Made by a program: the position numbers and the translations under genes. The notes below the pieces were generated by a model. That model searched no databases. It saw nothing but the letters and a program-made list of their open reading frames with translations, and had not been told where the DNA came from. Shown one piece after another: positions 21,798-36,852 of a stretch of DNA of 64,000 nt; the first letter of the stretch is position 1, and every line of letters starts with the position of its first letter. Source of the stretch: Struthio camelus (Eukaryota > Chordata > Aves > Struthioniformes > Struthionidae); NCBI RefSeq assembly GCF_040807025.1, contig NC_090943.1, positions 23,837,213-23,901,212 of the forward strand, read 5' to 3'.

Positions 21798-24700
21798 CAA
21801 ATTCCTAGTCATCAAGTGCCATTTGCTACTGTTGATGGTAACACTGCATTTGAACGCAGTTGGATTTCTTTAGGGTCGGGTTCTTCTTTTTTTTTTCTCC
21901 CCTTTGCCCCACTGTTCCCACTGGAAAAGGCTGTTCCAGATCAGATAAGGTGAATCACCTCATTTCACAGCTGTGTGCCTAGAATGTCTAAAGGCCAAAT
22001 CGGGTGTCAGGGCACGGCTGATACAAAGGGGTATCAGATTGAGAAACTGCGTCCTCCACATCAGCTGCCAAAGAAGGTCAATGAGGCCATTGTGAACAAC
22101 AATTGATACAACAGTTTCTCACAACATTTCTCACACTTCTTACTGCACAGGATTTGAGAAGAGAGGCAGCTAAACCTACCCTCATACCCTCTGCACAAGG
22201 AGCTAAGGAGATCAGCTAGTAGGGTCTCTGTGTGCAAAGGGTATGTTACATAAATGGGTTTTCTGCTCTACTAGGCTATCTTATTAGTATCTATAAGCAT
22301 GTATTTCTTGAAATAATGGTATGCCAAGATAGCTGTGTCACACTGCTCTCAAAATTAACAGCCTTGGAGAAACTGTGCAGTATGCTGCATCTCCTAATTC
22401 CTGTTAAACAACATTAATAACACTTAGCTAGGTTCAGGTTAATGGACAGTTTGCAATGCATAATTAACAAGGGATTGCATGGAAACTTTCTTTGTGACCA
22501 AAGCAAAGCTACCTTTTCTTATCCAGGAATACATGTGTGTATTTTAAATCTAGGTGTAGCTACTGCTCTGACTGTGGTACTTACACTCTTCACAGTAGGT
22601 TACCTTAGTGGATATTTGGATATTTTTGTGATTATTAAATACATTGCAAGGAAAATAAATTACAACCATTACAATAAATTACAAGTTAAAGTAGATTCTC
22701 CATTAGCAAAATATATGAATTGAATTCTAAATTAATTAATTTGAGGAAAAAAAGGAAGGAAAATTATACAAGTAAGCTTTCTGCACCTTACAGGAGAGTT
22801 TCATAACTCACAAACTCACAGGCAAACTGGCTGCAGTTGTTTATAAAGGATTGGTTAAATATGTTTTAAACAAAAACGTTGAAAGCTTTTCTGAAGGTTA
22901 AATTTTGTTTCATAATTTTTTGTTTTAAAATGTACTCAGAGATACTGTATTATTTATTATCAAACAGTTTACAATTTAAATTCATGCTAAACTTTTTGTA
23001 GATGATTTAGTGTAGCCTATTTAAATGTGTTGCTTTATGTTTGTTATGGCAGCTTAAGACACAAACATCCTAGATTTCTGTAAAGCTCTTACTACGTTAC
23101 CCTGTTCAAACAGATTTCAACATTGCTAGGATGTGCTAAGCTTTACAAGGCCACGCAAGTGGCACATGAACATTTGGCACAGAGAGCTCTTTAGACTTGC
23201 TTTCATGGCTGCATTCCTTAATAGTGTACGGCGCTGTTGGTTCAGGCATTGAAGTATCCGGTATTTTAAGTTGCTGATAGCTTTCTAGTGGTCCTTCAGT
23301 GCCTTTAGGACTGAAGACTTTATAGATGTTAATAAGTGATTGATCCTTTGAATTCTCAGGTTGAGAAGACCTGATCGTATGAATTCTTAGGTCATAATAG
23401 TAATACTGACTAAAAAGTAGCATTGGCTGTAGCAAGATAAACTGTGGAGAACCTGCTTGCTAGATCACTCTAGCTCTGTTACAGGAACTTGCTATCACAG
23501 TCAGGCCTGCAACTGGTAGTGGTTTTGGAGCTTCTAAAATGTGTAATACTTCCTGTGTCATGTTGTGTAAACTGAAACATGTTCTTTTTTTATTCACAGT
23601 TCTCTTGCTTCTCTGTTCAGTTTTGAATGTATTTTATGTCGTTTCAGTTGGTGGCTTTGTAAGTGTTAAGTACAGAAAAATTTATCTAAGCATATCATGT
23701 ACAGAAATGTACTTAAGGATTCTTAATAATGTATATGCACTGCAGCTGCTCATTAATGTGTTTGTTATTTTTTCTCAAATGCATTATCATTAGCAGTATG
23801 TGCAGACAAAACCTGACAAAATAGTACTTTTAATAACTTACTTATTTGCAAAGCTTAAAGGATTTGTTGAGCTATAGATTCAGATACATGTTTTAGAGAT
23901 TGTTAATACTGTAGCACTGTAGAAATTCATCATCGATTAAAAGACATGTTCTAAACGGTGTTCTATTTGATTTTTTTGTGGCATGTAGAAATCAGTCCTT
24001 ACAACTGTATGGAGTATTACACCAGATTGGTACCTGTCTACAAATACTATTTTTTTTATTTCAAAATTAGGGTTATTTCAAAATTAATCTTTAGATTCAA
24101 ACTACAATGTATTTACTATTAGTCAGTCTTCCTTGTTAAATTTCTTAAAATATATTCCATTAAAAAAAGAGGTAGACGTTAGTCGTAATGTGGGTTTATC
24201 TTCTCTTAACAAGAGGGAAAAATATAGTGCATTAAATAGAATGTGTAGCATCTGTCGACATATGTGAGGACAATCCACGATAATGGTCCTGCAATAGATA
24301 TTGCAATAGTGGATATTTCAGTGTTCTAGAACAAAACTTTTTGTAGTATTAACGACAAAAGGGGGGAAGCAGTGAACATCCTCTGACCCTCCGTTCCTGG
24401 GCGACTAACAATGACATTGCAGCTTAAGGATGTTGTTGCCATGACAGTAAGATAAAGTGATATGTGAGCGTTCACACCCACTTCTTTTGAATTAGGAATC
24501 AAGTGGTTGTAACACCAAGGAGCTTAACTGCACATAAACGCTAAATCCTGTTAGTCAGATGTATTTAATGGAGAGTAAGATCTCCTGATCTGAAAGTTGC
24601 AGAAGTAGTCTTCTGATCTGAACATACAGGACAGGATTTATTTGCTGTGGCCCTATACCAAAGTTAAATCAGTCTGATTTCTATAGAAGTTAATGGAAGA

Positions 24701-25102
24701 ATGTCCACAGATTCCATTAGGAGTAGTATGGGACATAAACATTCAAGTATTTGTTCTGTGTAAATCTGGATTTACCAGGAAAAGGGTAAACTGTAGCCTC
24801 CCTGTTAGCACTGTGTGGTGCAGAGTGCAGGCTGTTATGCATTAGCTGTTGTGTGGAGGCTCACGTGCCTTACAAGTTCACAATGTGACTGCACCCATCA
24901 CGGCTTCTTGTGGAACAGGCCCAATGGCCAGAAAATCAGCAGCATAACACCGCTATTGCATTATGCTAATCTGAATTCAGCAGTCATAGAAATTCACTTT
25001 ACATGTCTGCAGAAGTGTCTTTTATTTCTGAAATTAATCTAGGCCCAATGACATATCCTATTAAAAATAGGCAGGGTAGATTGGGCCTCACAGCTGCTTT
25101 GA

Positions 25103-25120
25103 CATTCCTAGCTAGGAATG
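25103..25120. repeat. 18-bp perfect palindrome
   Basis: CATTCCTAGCTAGGAATG reads the same on both strands. Outer TGACA and TGTCA words add a second, offset layer of symmetry. Confidence 0.9.
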
Positions 25121-28100
25121 CTGGTGTCACTGAGCAACTCTGCTTTTCGTGTGTAGTCTCTTGGCGGTCTATGCTCATACTACTCTCATAAAACGGCACT
25201 TTGCCTGCTCTTAAGTGGCTGTTCCAGATTCAGTAGAACAAATTGCAAATGACAAGCAAGAAAAGATTCAGATGGGTATACTACTTCACACTCCAAGCAC
25301 TTTCCTGTGCTCTGCAGGGAATTCTGGGTATGTAGTCAAAATGTATGTGCCTCTTAATTTATCGTGTATTGCATAGTGCAGTAGAATAGACCTTCAACTC
25401 ATGAAGGAAAGAAAGAAACGTGAGCACCTAAGCCTGCAAATTACAATTTATCTTGTAAATTAAGTCTAGGAAGACCGTTAAGATTGAGATACACTCAGTG
25501 ACAAAACAGAGACAGAACGGTGGGTCTTGTGACACGCTTGCAGCCAGCTGAAAGCAAATATAACATGCTCCAATCTGTGTTCCAAGGCAGGTGGTATTAT
25601 TGAGAGTAAAAATTATCTTGAGATTCTTGTCAGAAGGGGTCTTTTACAGTGATATCTCTGATGGGCTCATCTCCACACCATATCCAATAAACTCTACAGA
25701 AAGGGTTAAAAGAGATGATCCTGGAAAAATTTCCTTTAGAGGTTCCTAAACAGGAAAATCTATCTAATATTTCATAAGATATAAGCCCTCTTTTGAACAT
25801 TTTCATACTCTATACGTTTTAAGCAGAAATAATTTAAATCAGATGTGGATGTTCTCTGTGCTTACTGAAATAATACAGTGCTTCAAAAGCATTTGGAAAT
25901 CTGCAGGGCAATGCCCAGGTAATAAATGTACTGTTATTGAATCTTTAGAAAATTGATAATATCTTACGGTTAGAAGGAAGGAAGGAACGGCACTAACTCT
26001 TTCTTAGATGGAACAAATAGCTCAAATCTCTGCCTATTCAGCTTTGATCCCTACGCAGTGTCTGCTGTTGTCTATTGTATTATAAATTTCACTGTGTTCC
26101 TAGCTGATACCTCTTTTTTCTTTTTGTAAAAAATCAATAGACAAACGTTATTAGTTATTGATAGAAATTTGTTACTGTCATGTGCAACTCAGGTCAGAAA
26201 AACATGAGGGCATGGTTTCTGAATTTATCAACCATTTTTAATGGAAAGATAGTTTCATCTTGTGAGCCACATTAGACAGTGCTGCAGTGATATTTTTCAT
26301 TTGCCGTGAAACCAAGATTAAGCTACTTTTTGAATGATTATTGATTACTGTTATTTTCGCACATTTTTTTTTTTTTGCTGTGCGGGAATGAGTATATGGT
26401 TTAGAAGATTTTCTCAGTTATCTCAGAGCCCTGCTGTTCTACAGATCAACAGTAGTCTACAGCTGGAAAAACACTACATCATAGTATCCCTAAACTGGTG
26501 CAACTGCTACATTTTTTAGAAGTAACTTAATTCTCCCAATAATTTGCCTCCTGAATAACGTCTGTTATGTGTTAAGATGTTTTTGTAGGGGTACCTGCTT
26601 AGACAGATCTGATTCCATCTTGAGAGCCTAAACATTTCAAGCAGCACAGGTAAATCTGCAGGATTTTAGCTGCCCTAATCTGTTTCTTTCTCCCGTCTCT
26701 CTGATGTCAGCTGTTCCAGCATAGCCTATATCTTCTAATTCATTCTGTGCTATGAATTCTCATTACATGAAACCAAGTGTATATGAAATAGAAATACCAG
26801 ATATGGAGATGGGTCAGTATGCTTAAAGTATTGAACAAATCCTTCCTCAGCTGCAGTCTTTTGTGGCAATCATGGGAGGAATGTCAGTCTGACACAATTC
26901 TGAGGACTAGCAAAAGAGTTGGTTACTAACAGTTCACTTAAAGTTTCCTAACTGTTAAACAGTCAGAGTATGAATCTGTTAGATTCTACTAATTCTACCA
27001 GAGTAGAATCTACACAGGGACAGGTTTTTTTTTTGTAAGCGCTTACTGAGAAGCCAGTCACCTGCCCTCTTTTCCAAGGAACACTAGGCTGATCTTTCTG
27101 CCCTAAAATGGCTATAGGTACTTCACTTTGGAGATGATGCTTAAACCTTAAAGGTGTCTTGTATTAATGCTGAAATTTCTACTTTTCAAGCAGCTTTAAG
27201 CTTTCTGTTCAGTTGTACTCCCTTTGCAGGCCCATGGTCTGTCTCCAGTGATGATCTTTCTTCAGTGTATATTTCATATTCCCGTAGGAGGCTACAAAAC
27301 TATTAAGAACACAGATGACATTACCTAGTGTTTCATCTGGCTGAGGTAGGGAATTACCCTAATTTTGATAACGTTAACTATGTTGTTTCTTTTTTGTCGA
27401 GGAATGCTTAGTGTCAGAGATGTGGAATCTACAAATATTGGAAACCTTAAAGTGGAGGAAAAGGTTAAATTACGTTTTTCCACATTTTATTAGAAAGTCC
27501 TATAAGACCTATAACAGGTGCACATTGAATGAGATAATTAGATATGCTTCAAAGTCAACTGCAATCAAGCTGTCGTTTCAGTATTTCTCTCTCAGAAACC
27601 ACAGGAAGAGAATTACTGGTCTCGTGATGAGGATAAGCGCCCTCAGAGCACTACCCAGGCTAACCAGGATTGTTTTGTGTTGCAAATCCTCTTCCATGGG
27701 GAACTGAGGAATAATTATCATGTAAGGACACTGAGCTCTAAATAGCAATTTTTTTTTAGGTGATTGAGAGATCAGGATTTTAAATGTCACAGCAGATAGG
27801 GTTTGCAGTTCACAGTTGGTCTGGAGATACAGGTAATGGTATCAGATCCTCTTCTGCTGTGACTCAGTCTCACTGATTTACACAGATGTGAGGCCTTGGC
27901 TCTTGGAAGAGCTCTTTTAAGAAGAAAGAGTTCAAAATTAGAATATTTCGTCCATGGGAAATGCTCGTATTTTTCTTTTTGAATTTGGACAAATGCTAGA
28001 AATACCAGCATTCCTTTTCAGAACAAGTTTAGAAAAAACACGTCTGGAAATAGTGAGTAAAACTGGAAATAGAGTTTCAGAACAAAATCATTCCAAATCA

Positions 28101-29469
28101 GTTCTAGATTTAAAACTTTTTCTGAATAGTCTCATTCTGTGCAAACAGAATTTTCTGTCAAAATTAAATGATTTACATAGGAAATTCCTGACTAGCTCAG
28201 CCTCCAAAGTCCTAAGAGTGTGGATCTATGTGTAGGCAGCAGCAGATTGGAAGAAGATAAATGAAGAGCCTTATTACCTCCACCAGCTGTGAGCAGGCCT
28301 AAAGAGGCTTCCCTTCAGAGACAGCTGCTGTGCAGACTGCAGCCCTGGCAGAACAGGGTCAGTAGGCGGAGAGACTGCAGACTGCCAGGGGGAGGCTTTA
28401 GATACCAGCTGAAAGAAGCTGTGGAAGGAACAACATGGAGTGAAGCCTGCCAAGCTGGGAAAGTAGGATGTGGCCACAGGGAGCAAAGGACAGAAAGGAG
28501 CAGTTCTCCATTGCTTAACGCATGGTCGTTAAATGTTGACAGAAAGATTTCCTGGGTCTTCTGCCTTGCAAAAAAGGAGACAATATTTGTGGAGAAGGAG
28601 GAGGCAAAGGATTAATCGTAGATTTGAGAATGTCTCGGAAATGCAGTGTAAGTCAGTGTGATCCCACTGCGTTAATTTTGCTCTATTTTATCACTTACGC
28701 CATGACATCTTTTATCCCAAATTAATCTATTCCAGTTGCCCAATATAAGCAATGGAGTGGAAACGTCTTCTGACATATCACAAGAGTGCAGGATGAGATT
28801 CCCTTCTGTCTTTCTGCTGATGCTTTGACTTAGGATGTGGAGAACAGCGGCAGGAGCTTGAACTGGGAGCCAGCTAACTCCTTTTGTTGGCAAGTGTGCC
28901 TGCATTGATACTGGATACAATGAAAGGAGTATTTGGTTCATTCCGTGCAATTTGCCAAGAGGTTTAACCCTGATTTCCCTCAGCTCTTTAGTGTAAAAAT
29001 TCTCTAAGGTTCACCTGAAACATCTGCATAGCCATTTCTATGAAACCTCAGGAAATCCCTGAAGTAGTCAGTTTTGCTAGCAATAGAGCAGTTTGAAATC
29101 CATCTCTGCTCAGGTGATCTATTTTGCAGGAGGAAAGGAGCTTGGAGGATCAATGCTTGCCTTCAGACTCAGCTAGCCTCCAAATCCCCTCTGTCGTGGG
29201 GAGAAGACCTTCAAAGGAAACCCAGGCAGTGTCATGAATCCAGGCGCTTGCCTTGGTTCATCACTATAAGCTGAAACTTTCAATCTGGAAATGTAGATGG
29301 AGATAAGAGAATTCCACTTCTAACAGCTCACCCTTATTCTTCACCGCTATGCCCTCTAGAAAGTGTGACTAGTTTGAAGGAACCATATTTTATTCTCAAA
29401 AGCTTAGAAAGAGGCTTCATTTTGCGACAGACAAGAAATGGGATGAAAAAACAAAGGATGGACTGACAT

Positions 29470-29530
29470 TGACATGATATGATTGACATGTGGGAACTGA
29501 GATAACACTGACATGATTGCATGTGGGATT
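29470..29530 (+). repeat. Imperfect local duplication
   Basis: TGACATGAT followed shortly by CATGTGGGA occurs at 29470 and again at 29509, the second copy being shorter by several bases. Confidence 0.6.
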
Positions 29531-32500
29531 TAACAACAGTATACAGTAAAAAACTTACTTCCAAAATTTGAATGTTGATCATACAGCTGAGGGAAACTGA
29601 GAAAATTTCTACATTTCCCACATTTTTCTGACACTTGAAGTGGGCCAGATGGTCATTTGGTAGGCGTTAGTTTAGTGCCATAAAAGCAAAGTTGCTGATT
29701 TATACAACTGATGTATAGCCCTTTTTGTGTATATAAAATATGCCCTGTGTATTTTTCTTTTCTATATTGTTTAAGTTTTCTACATTAAATTTTTCTAGAT
29801 CATTCTTTGGAAAACTGAAAAGATTTCAGCAACTTTCTTATTTCATTGTATGAGGTCTTGCATGGGTTTAAGACTATGCTGAAGACTTTTTTTTTTCTCT
29901 CTACGTTAAGCGTGAGCCCCTTTTGACACAGAACATTATTGTTTTCACAAAGAATTGATGCTGCTTATGGTACATAAAATGAAGGGGTGCATTAAAAACA
30001 ATGATAATAATGATAATTTGTCTGCAGACAAATAGCTTCTCTGACAGAAAACAATACAATGAGTTATTGACAAAAGTATCAATTAATGCTTTTTAAATGC
30101 TTTAATTGCACAGTACTTCAGAATATTGTAATGCAGAGTTAATTTGGGTAGCAGAAGGTATGATTCATAGTCAAGATATAAGCTGTGACTTGACAAGGGG
30201 TTTAATAGCTGCCTTAAGCAGATCAGAGTGTGTGATAATGAGAATCTAGGAGGAAGAGAACTGGACTTCAGAGTTTACCAGTGTAACTGGTATCAGTGAA
30301 TAGTTAGTAATGTTCCTTTTGTAAGAGAAAGAGGCAGAAGTGGTCATTCTTGATAGCACTGACTGTTTCAAGCTTTTGAGCTGATTACAAAGTACTTTTT
30401 GGAAGGAAATATATGCATTCATATTTATTCATATATTTATGCATACACACTCTCACACTCATACGTAAGTATAGGATCTATTTTGTGGAGCGCAGTTTAG
30501 TGAAGTGCATTTCAGCAGGCCAGAGAAGTAGATCTACGACAAAGCCTTCACCAATTTATTTGTGCTTCGCTGTCTGCTTATGTCCCCTGCCAAGTCCTTT
30601 CTGGGAAGCTGTAAAAAGAAAATTATTTGCTGGCTGAGGGTTGGACTTGACTGTGTTCCCTTACTGCTACTGTACTCTTCTCTGCAGGGGATCATTTTAC
30701 ATTTTCTTAATTGCAGAGACAGCTTGTGGTGTTGGCAGTGGTTGTACTGAGAAATGGATTTTAATGAAGTGCAGGTCTCTTACTCCGCTGGAACTTAGGC
30801 AATCACAAGCTGAATGATATTGTCCTGTCAAGATAATGCTGTCAACTGTGTCACCAAGAGAAAAGATTTATTTGAGACCCATGCATTTTACAGCAAGATT
30901 GTGCTCTAAAAATGTCTTGCCATATTCTTTATGTTTACTTTTGTTATTCTGTTTGAGAATATTGTTATTTGGGAGTAAAATGAAAGGGAAGTTACTGACT
31001 GGACTGTAAGGTGAGATCATCTCACCTAACTTTAAATTCCTCTGCTGCAGATGTTTACAGCTGGGCTGGTCACCCAAGGCTCCTTTTAAAGTCAAGAGGG
31101 AGAAATAGGTACTTTCAGGGCACAGTTTGGTTAACCTATTGTAGACATCTAATTTGGGTTGATGTGAATCACGCTCTAGCTGCTCTGACTACTAAGGGAG
31201 TGTACTGTAGCTGGCTCTGCAAGTATTATTGCTGTAGGTACACTGATAAAGGTTTCTTGTATCCATGCTGTTCGTGGGCAACCTCATGTAAAGAGGACTG
31301 GTTGTGTGCCTATTGCATAGCATCTTTACTTGCAGATACTCTGCAGAGTAGATCACTCTCTAAGACTTCTGAGTTCCACTTGGGATAAATGGAGGAAAAC
31401 ACTGCAGATGGTCTCTCAAAGTGGGAGATCAATCTCATATTTTTGAACTTTCTGTCTACCAGAAGGTTCAAAGTCCTGTGTCTCATAGCATGGCTTCCTA
31501 AGGAATTATACATATGTGACTGTACTTTCTGTTAGTGCCTGTTCCTGCCCCTTCTACAATAGCTTTTGAAACCAGTTGTGAATTTAGCCACGCTTGAAAG
31601 AGGTGGTAATGTTTCAAAGACATTATGTTCCTAAAAGTTGTTATTTTTTTCAGATTTGGTGTTTGAACAGAGAAGAGCAGATTGAATGTTACCAGAAGAG
31701 AAAGGCTGTAGCATCAGCTCAACAGTTACTTGTTCTGCTTGACTTGCCACTGGTTGAACTGGGGTGCACATGTTGGCTGCCCTACCAGCAATAACAGGCT
31801 TTGCACAAGCCACTGAGCCACTGCCTTTGTCTAGCTGGTAGTTAGGGGATATGAAAGAGAGCAAGGATTTCAGGAACGTGAGGGCAGAAACTGAGGCCGC
31901 TGAGGCAGAAAGGCCAGAGGGAATACCTGGGTCTGTGGCAAAGTCATGGGTTTTCAGGTGCAGGATACAAATTCATAGGAATCAAGGCTAAGACTGACTT
32001 AATCGCATGTCATTCCTACTCACCCATAATGTTGTAAATCCCATTCCAAAGCCAAAGGAGGACCAGGAAGATATGAGAGAGTAAGACTGACGTTCAGAAA
32101 CTAGAGCAAGCAACTGACTTGCCTTCACCTGCAGCATCTTTTTCTGCAGTCCCCAATTTCCTGCTGCGAAACCCTCTTAGCATGCCCCGAAACAGTTAAA
32201 AGTCTGAAGAGAAGGAACTCCATCTGCTAGTCTGTTTAGGTGATTGAAAAGAGGTCATCTCTGCTGCCTGAGTATTCTCCAAATGCTGCACTTGATGAAT
32301 CTACTTAAATATCTTGATGAGAGCAAAAGGCATGGGAAGGCTGTTCCTCCAAGCAATTTATCACATGAACTATAGAAAGGTCAACAGTGGAAACTTTATG
32401 AACGTACAGCACAAATTTTGTTTTGAACGGAATCAGACAGAACCCAGGCTGAAACTTCTGTAGGAAACAGAAAAAGTGTTGCTGTTGAGGGAACAGTGTT

Positions 32501-35500
32501 CTGCAGTAAGTGCACCACCGTAGTCCGGCAGCTCTGAAACTTGCTGTCTCAAGGCTTGAAGCATCCAACAGCAGTCATCAAGTGGTGTATGACACAAGAA
32601 GATTCATTCTAGAAGGCAACCCCTCATGCTGCTTTGAGATTGAAATTTAAGATCTGTGTTTTAGTTTTGTGCGTTGTAGTGGTTTTTTGAGGGCTGATCA
32701 AGAAGAGCTCTGTATGAGCTCTGTAGAGTGTATAACTAAGATGCGTGTCTGTTGGGCAAATCAACATATGAGTGAGAGGGACTTCAGGGGAGGGAGAATT
32801 GTGTGTACCACTTATCAGACTGCTGATAGCCAACATGAACAACTGCTTAAAATCAGGATGTACTTGTCAATACCCTGGCTAGTAACATAAACCTCTTCAA
32901 TTGCTGAGTTAGTCTTCTTTGGTGGATGTTCAGAGCACCTCATGGGCATTAGTCCCTGAAATGCTCCATTCATTCCCTGGACTGCTCTGCTTAGTCCTTA
33001 CTCTCTGTTCCTTCCTGTCGACTGACTTCTCAGCTGTTCTGCTTGAATCTTCGTAATTCAGGTATATCTCTTGTTCCTTCTTTGTTTCTGGAAGGTACTA
33101 AAACTGTTTCTCTTTCCAGCGATGTCTTTTGTTACTGAGAAGTCACCGCACTGGTGTAAGAAGAAACTTCACAAGAGACTACTTTCTGTTATACCTTTAT
33201 GTAAATTAACCTTTCTAGGGCTACAAAGAAGCTTTGGGTCATACGAGCTGTATCATTATATGTTTTCTGTATGATCTGTTGTTTTTTCATTGTATTTTAA
33301 GGATCTTCAGTATCTCTTTTTAACACCAATTGTTACATAATCAGGTAGTATCATTCTGTTAAATAACAGATGGTAATCCCAGTTCCACAAGTACTACTGT
33401 GTAATTTGTTAGTGCTTTACTCACTAGCCGTTTCAGGCATCCTTTTGACAATTTCAATGCTGTTTTCCAGGTAGGCTTTAGACTGTGACTTATACTTTTT
33501 TGAAAAGCTCCCAAAATTATCATAATCATGTGATTATCATAATATGTGGTATTATTTATCATTGCCATAGTTTGTATGTGGAGGCCCGTATATAAACATG
33601 AGACTGTGTCTTGCATTGTCACAGTGCTATTTCTAAGTAGTGGGAATAATCCTCCGGATGCAGTACATATATTTTTAGCATAAATGAGTTCATTTCGTGC
33701 TATATTGAACACTGTGCATAAAGCATGAGCCTCTTCTTGGTGTTTTTAACCATAACAATATTTTCTGTTATTTTATTTCTGTCCTTTGTCTGCTTGCTCT
33801 GAATTAGGGTTTTTGTTTGCTAATTCTAGGCTTTATTTTGTCCTTCATTCTTTTTACCTGTGCTTTTGCTTTCTATCTTTGTGGGCCCTTTTCTTTTGCT
33901 TTTAAATGAGGCTAGGTATTTGACCTGTTTTCCACCTTAGAACGGAGGCAGCAGTCCATTCCATAAAAATAAATTTTCAGGATGTTATTGCCCTTTTACG
34001 CAAAGCTCTCAAACACCCACCATAGCAATCATTCTGTCGGAGCCCAGCACATCTATGATCAACAGTACCAAGTTTTTTCTTTGAGATCTCACATCAGCTC
34101 AAGTGTCAATATCAAACTTGCACAAACTTATACTTAGTAAGGGTTCCAGTTGTATTATGTGTGATACATGATTCCCTTTTGAAAAATTCTTTTTCACTGC
34201 ATGGAGTGTGAATGACTTGTTGTTCCTTTATAGATGTGTTAAATCCCGATCTGCAAGCTTTTACAAAATGTTTTTCTTTCCAAATAATACAGTTCTGGCC
34301 AAAGTCTGGGTGCTGATGTTGTTAAAAAAAGCGCACATCTTAAGGGATCTTTCTGTTTGCTTCCAGCACACTGACTCTAATTGTGTTTTTCAGTCTTCGG
34401 GCGGCAGAAATCTTGGAAGTCCTTAATTTTGCTTTGTCTTTGCACGTTTCTATCACTTATAGTTTGGTAACTCACTCTACTGTATTATTGTCTTCTGTTC
34501 CCTCTAACTCTTGCAATTAGGTCTGATTCTGTTTTGCTGCTGATAAATAACTTCTGATTTTTCTCAGCTTAAATCAAGACTGTTGATTAGATCTTTTCTT
34601 TCTGTGATTTTGATATCTGATCCCCATTACAATTTGCTCTGACATAGTGATTACAACAAGAGTATATGATGAATTTTGAGGTAAGTTTCAAATCTGCTAT
34701 ATAGGGCTCAGAAGTTTCTCCCTCTGACTGGTTTCTCATGGAAGACTGATGTCTTTCAGGAGTACTTTTTTTCCCTAGATATGAAATCCACTTTCAGTGT
34801 CTTTAGTGCTGTCTGATCATTGGCTCAGACTTCAACACTTATCTGTGCAAACCTAACTAGAGAAAAATGTAGTGCCTCTTTCCTAGCAATATTGAAAAAA
34901 AAATACCTGCTTCAGGGCCATCTTTCTTTCTTATTGCCTTTTCAGAAAACACAACGATTATTTAAGTTTTTTCCAGTTGTCTTGATACGTTTCTGGAAAT
35001 TTTCAGCTTTCCTGTAGTTTGTATCTGCCTCTCCCTGAAACACTTTGTTTACTACTTCTTGCTTTTCCTAGAACAGACTCTGTTTTTGAGTTTGTTTATT
35101 CTATCACTCCATGCATCATGGCATATTCTTTGGTTTGGGAGCTTCTGAAGAATTATGAGTTACAGCTTTTAAGCACAGTGAGTCATTATTATAAGAAAAG
35201 GTAAGAATAAAGATAATGTGAAGAAATAGTAGATGAAGAACAGAGATGAAGCCATCTAGCCCCATCTCAGCCTAACTAACTGATAGTATTGCTCCAAGCC
35301 AGCATGTTTCAGTCTCTGTAGGTGGCCCGTTATGCTAATGTGCATGACATATATGATCTATAATCACGTGTACTCTAGGAAAAATATTCACTTGATCAGG
35401 TAAGTCAGAAACACTTTAAGGAACTCTTCTGGAAACCGAGAAGAGTAATAGAGATCTCTATAGTAGAAAAAGCATAGGTAATTATTTTAGCTATTAACAG

Positions 35501-36820
35501 AAGTAATATAGTCATTAGTTGTAAAACATACACCTCTTTCAGAAGGTGATAGCCAGCTGTTTGTAAAAATGTCAGTGGGAAGAAATAAAAGTAGTAAAGC
35601 TGAGCAGTAGGGTGACTGTGAAGAGCATCTGTGTGTCTGGGGACTGAGGCTTCTTAAATTCTGGCCAGGGAGGGGGAATGGATATATGTGTGAAGGAGAG
35701 TTATGCCACATGACTCACATTAACTCAAGAAAAATTGCACTGATACTGTAATAGCCCCCCAAATGTGCTCTTTTGCATTTGCAGAGTGAACCTGACTAGT
35801 GACTACTGTGTGGTTAGCAGCAATAAATAACTAGTGGAGAGGTTGTTATTGAAAGCCCTGAGACAATAGAGATGAAGGAGACAAATTGTTATTTTCCCTG
35901 TTCAGAATCACAGCTATTTTGAAAGTTGTACCATGTCGAACAGGAGGGAAGGGGACCTACCAAAAGCTCTGCAGGCACAGCTGACAGCAGGAGATGAAGC
36001 AATTTAACGATGTGAAGGACAGCCTCTACAGATGAAATATGGAGGATAACATGTCTGGAAGGAGGGATATTTTGCGTTTATTTTTCTTTTTCCAATAGCT
36101 GACAATAATAGCAGCTGCAGGAGGTACCTGAGGCTGCATGAGCCTAGGAGAAATGGGTTTATCAGCAAACGTCAGTAAATAAGAACAGTAACTTGAAAAG
36201 GCTCTAGGCCCTGGGTAGCTCTAAGAATAGCAAAGTGGGACAACAAAAGCAAGAGCGTGCTTTGAAAAAAAGGTACACCTGGCCACATCTGAACCCCTTT
36301 TCAACCGATAGATCAATGCACAAAGCAAAGATATGTTGCATCTTTTATGTGGCTATGCTGCTCTAAAAAAACCCGGAACAAATAGTTTGTGTTTATCAGC
36401 CTTCCAGTCAAGCCCTGTTTTTCAAACAAGAATCTTCTCATGTCTCTTTCCCCAGCCTCCTGCCTCGCTGAGGCATGGGGCTGGGCCTTCCCTCCACACT
36501 GAGGGGCGGCATCATTTCACAGTGGGGTGTCTCTGGCTCCTTCAAAAAGAAGTGACTTTTGTCATGGAAAAGCATTTATTTTTTGAGTACAAGGAGCAAA
36601 AATTGGTTTCATCAAGCCGGTGAAACCCAGGCACCACAATTGTGCAAAGTTGGCAACAACTTTTGCTGAAGTTTGAGTTTACAGACTTTGCAAACAGACC
36701 TGGATCTAGGTCTCACACCTCGGGTAAACAGCCCCCTCTCCCACTGGATAAGCACCACTGCAATTGTATTTTCCTACTTGTTTGTTTTATAAAGCTGGAT
36801 TTTGTCAAGGGAAAGAAGAA

Positions 36821-36852
36821 TTTGTTAGGTGCCCTGAAAAGCACCTAACAAA
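36821..36852. repeat. Perfect inverted repeat, 12-bp arms, 8-nt loop
   Basis: Left arm TTTGTTAGGTGC at 36821-36832 and right arm GCACCTAACAAA at 36841-36852 are exact reverse complements around CCTGAAAA. Confidence 0.9.

Noticed and set aside
28240-28620. 108-codon + strand frame in a GC-richer patch
   Set aside because: The translation has no recognisable motif, and the patch has no flanking exon partners.
31880-31970. Possible reverse MIR fragment ('gaaactgaggccgctgaggc')
   Set aside because: Only the first 20 or so bases resemble MIR; the rest does not follow the consensus.
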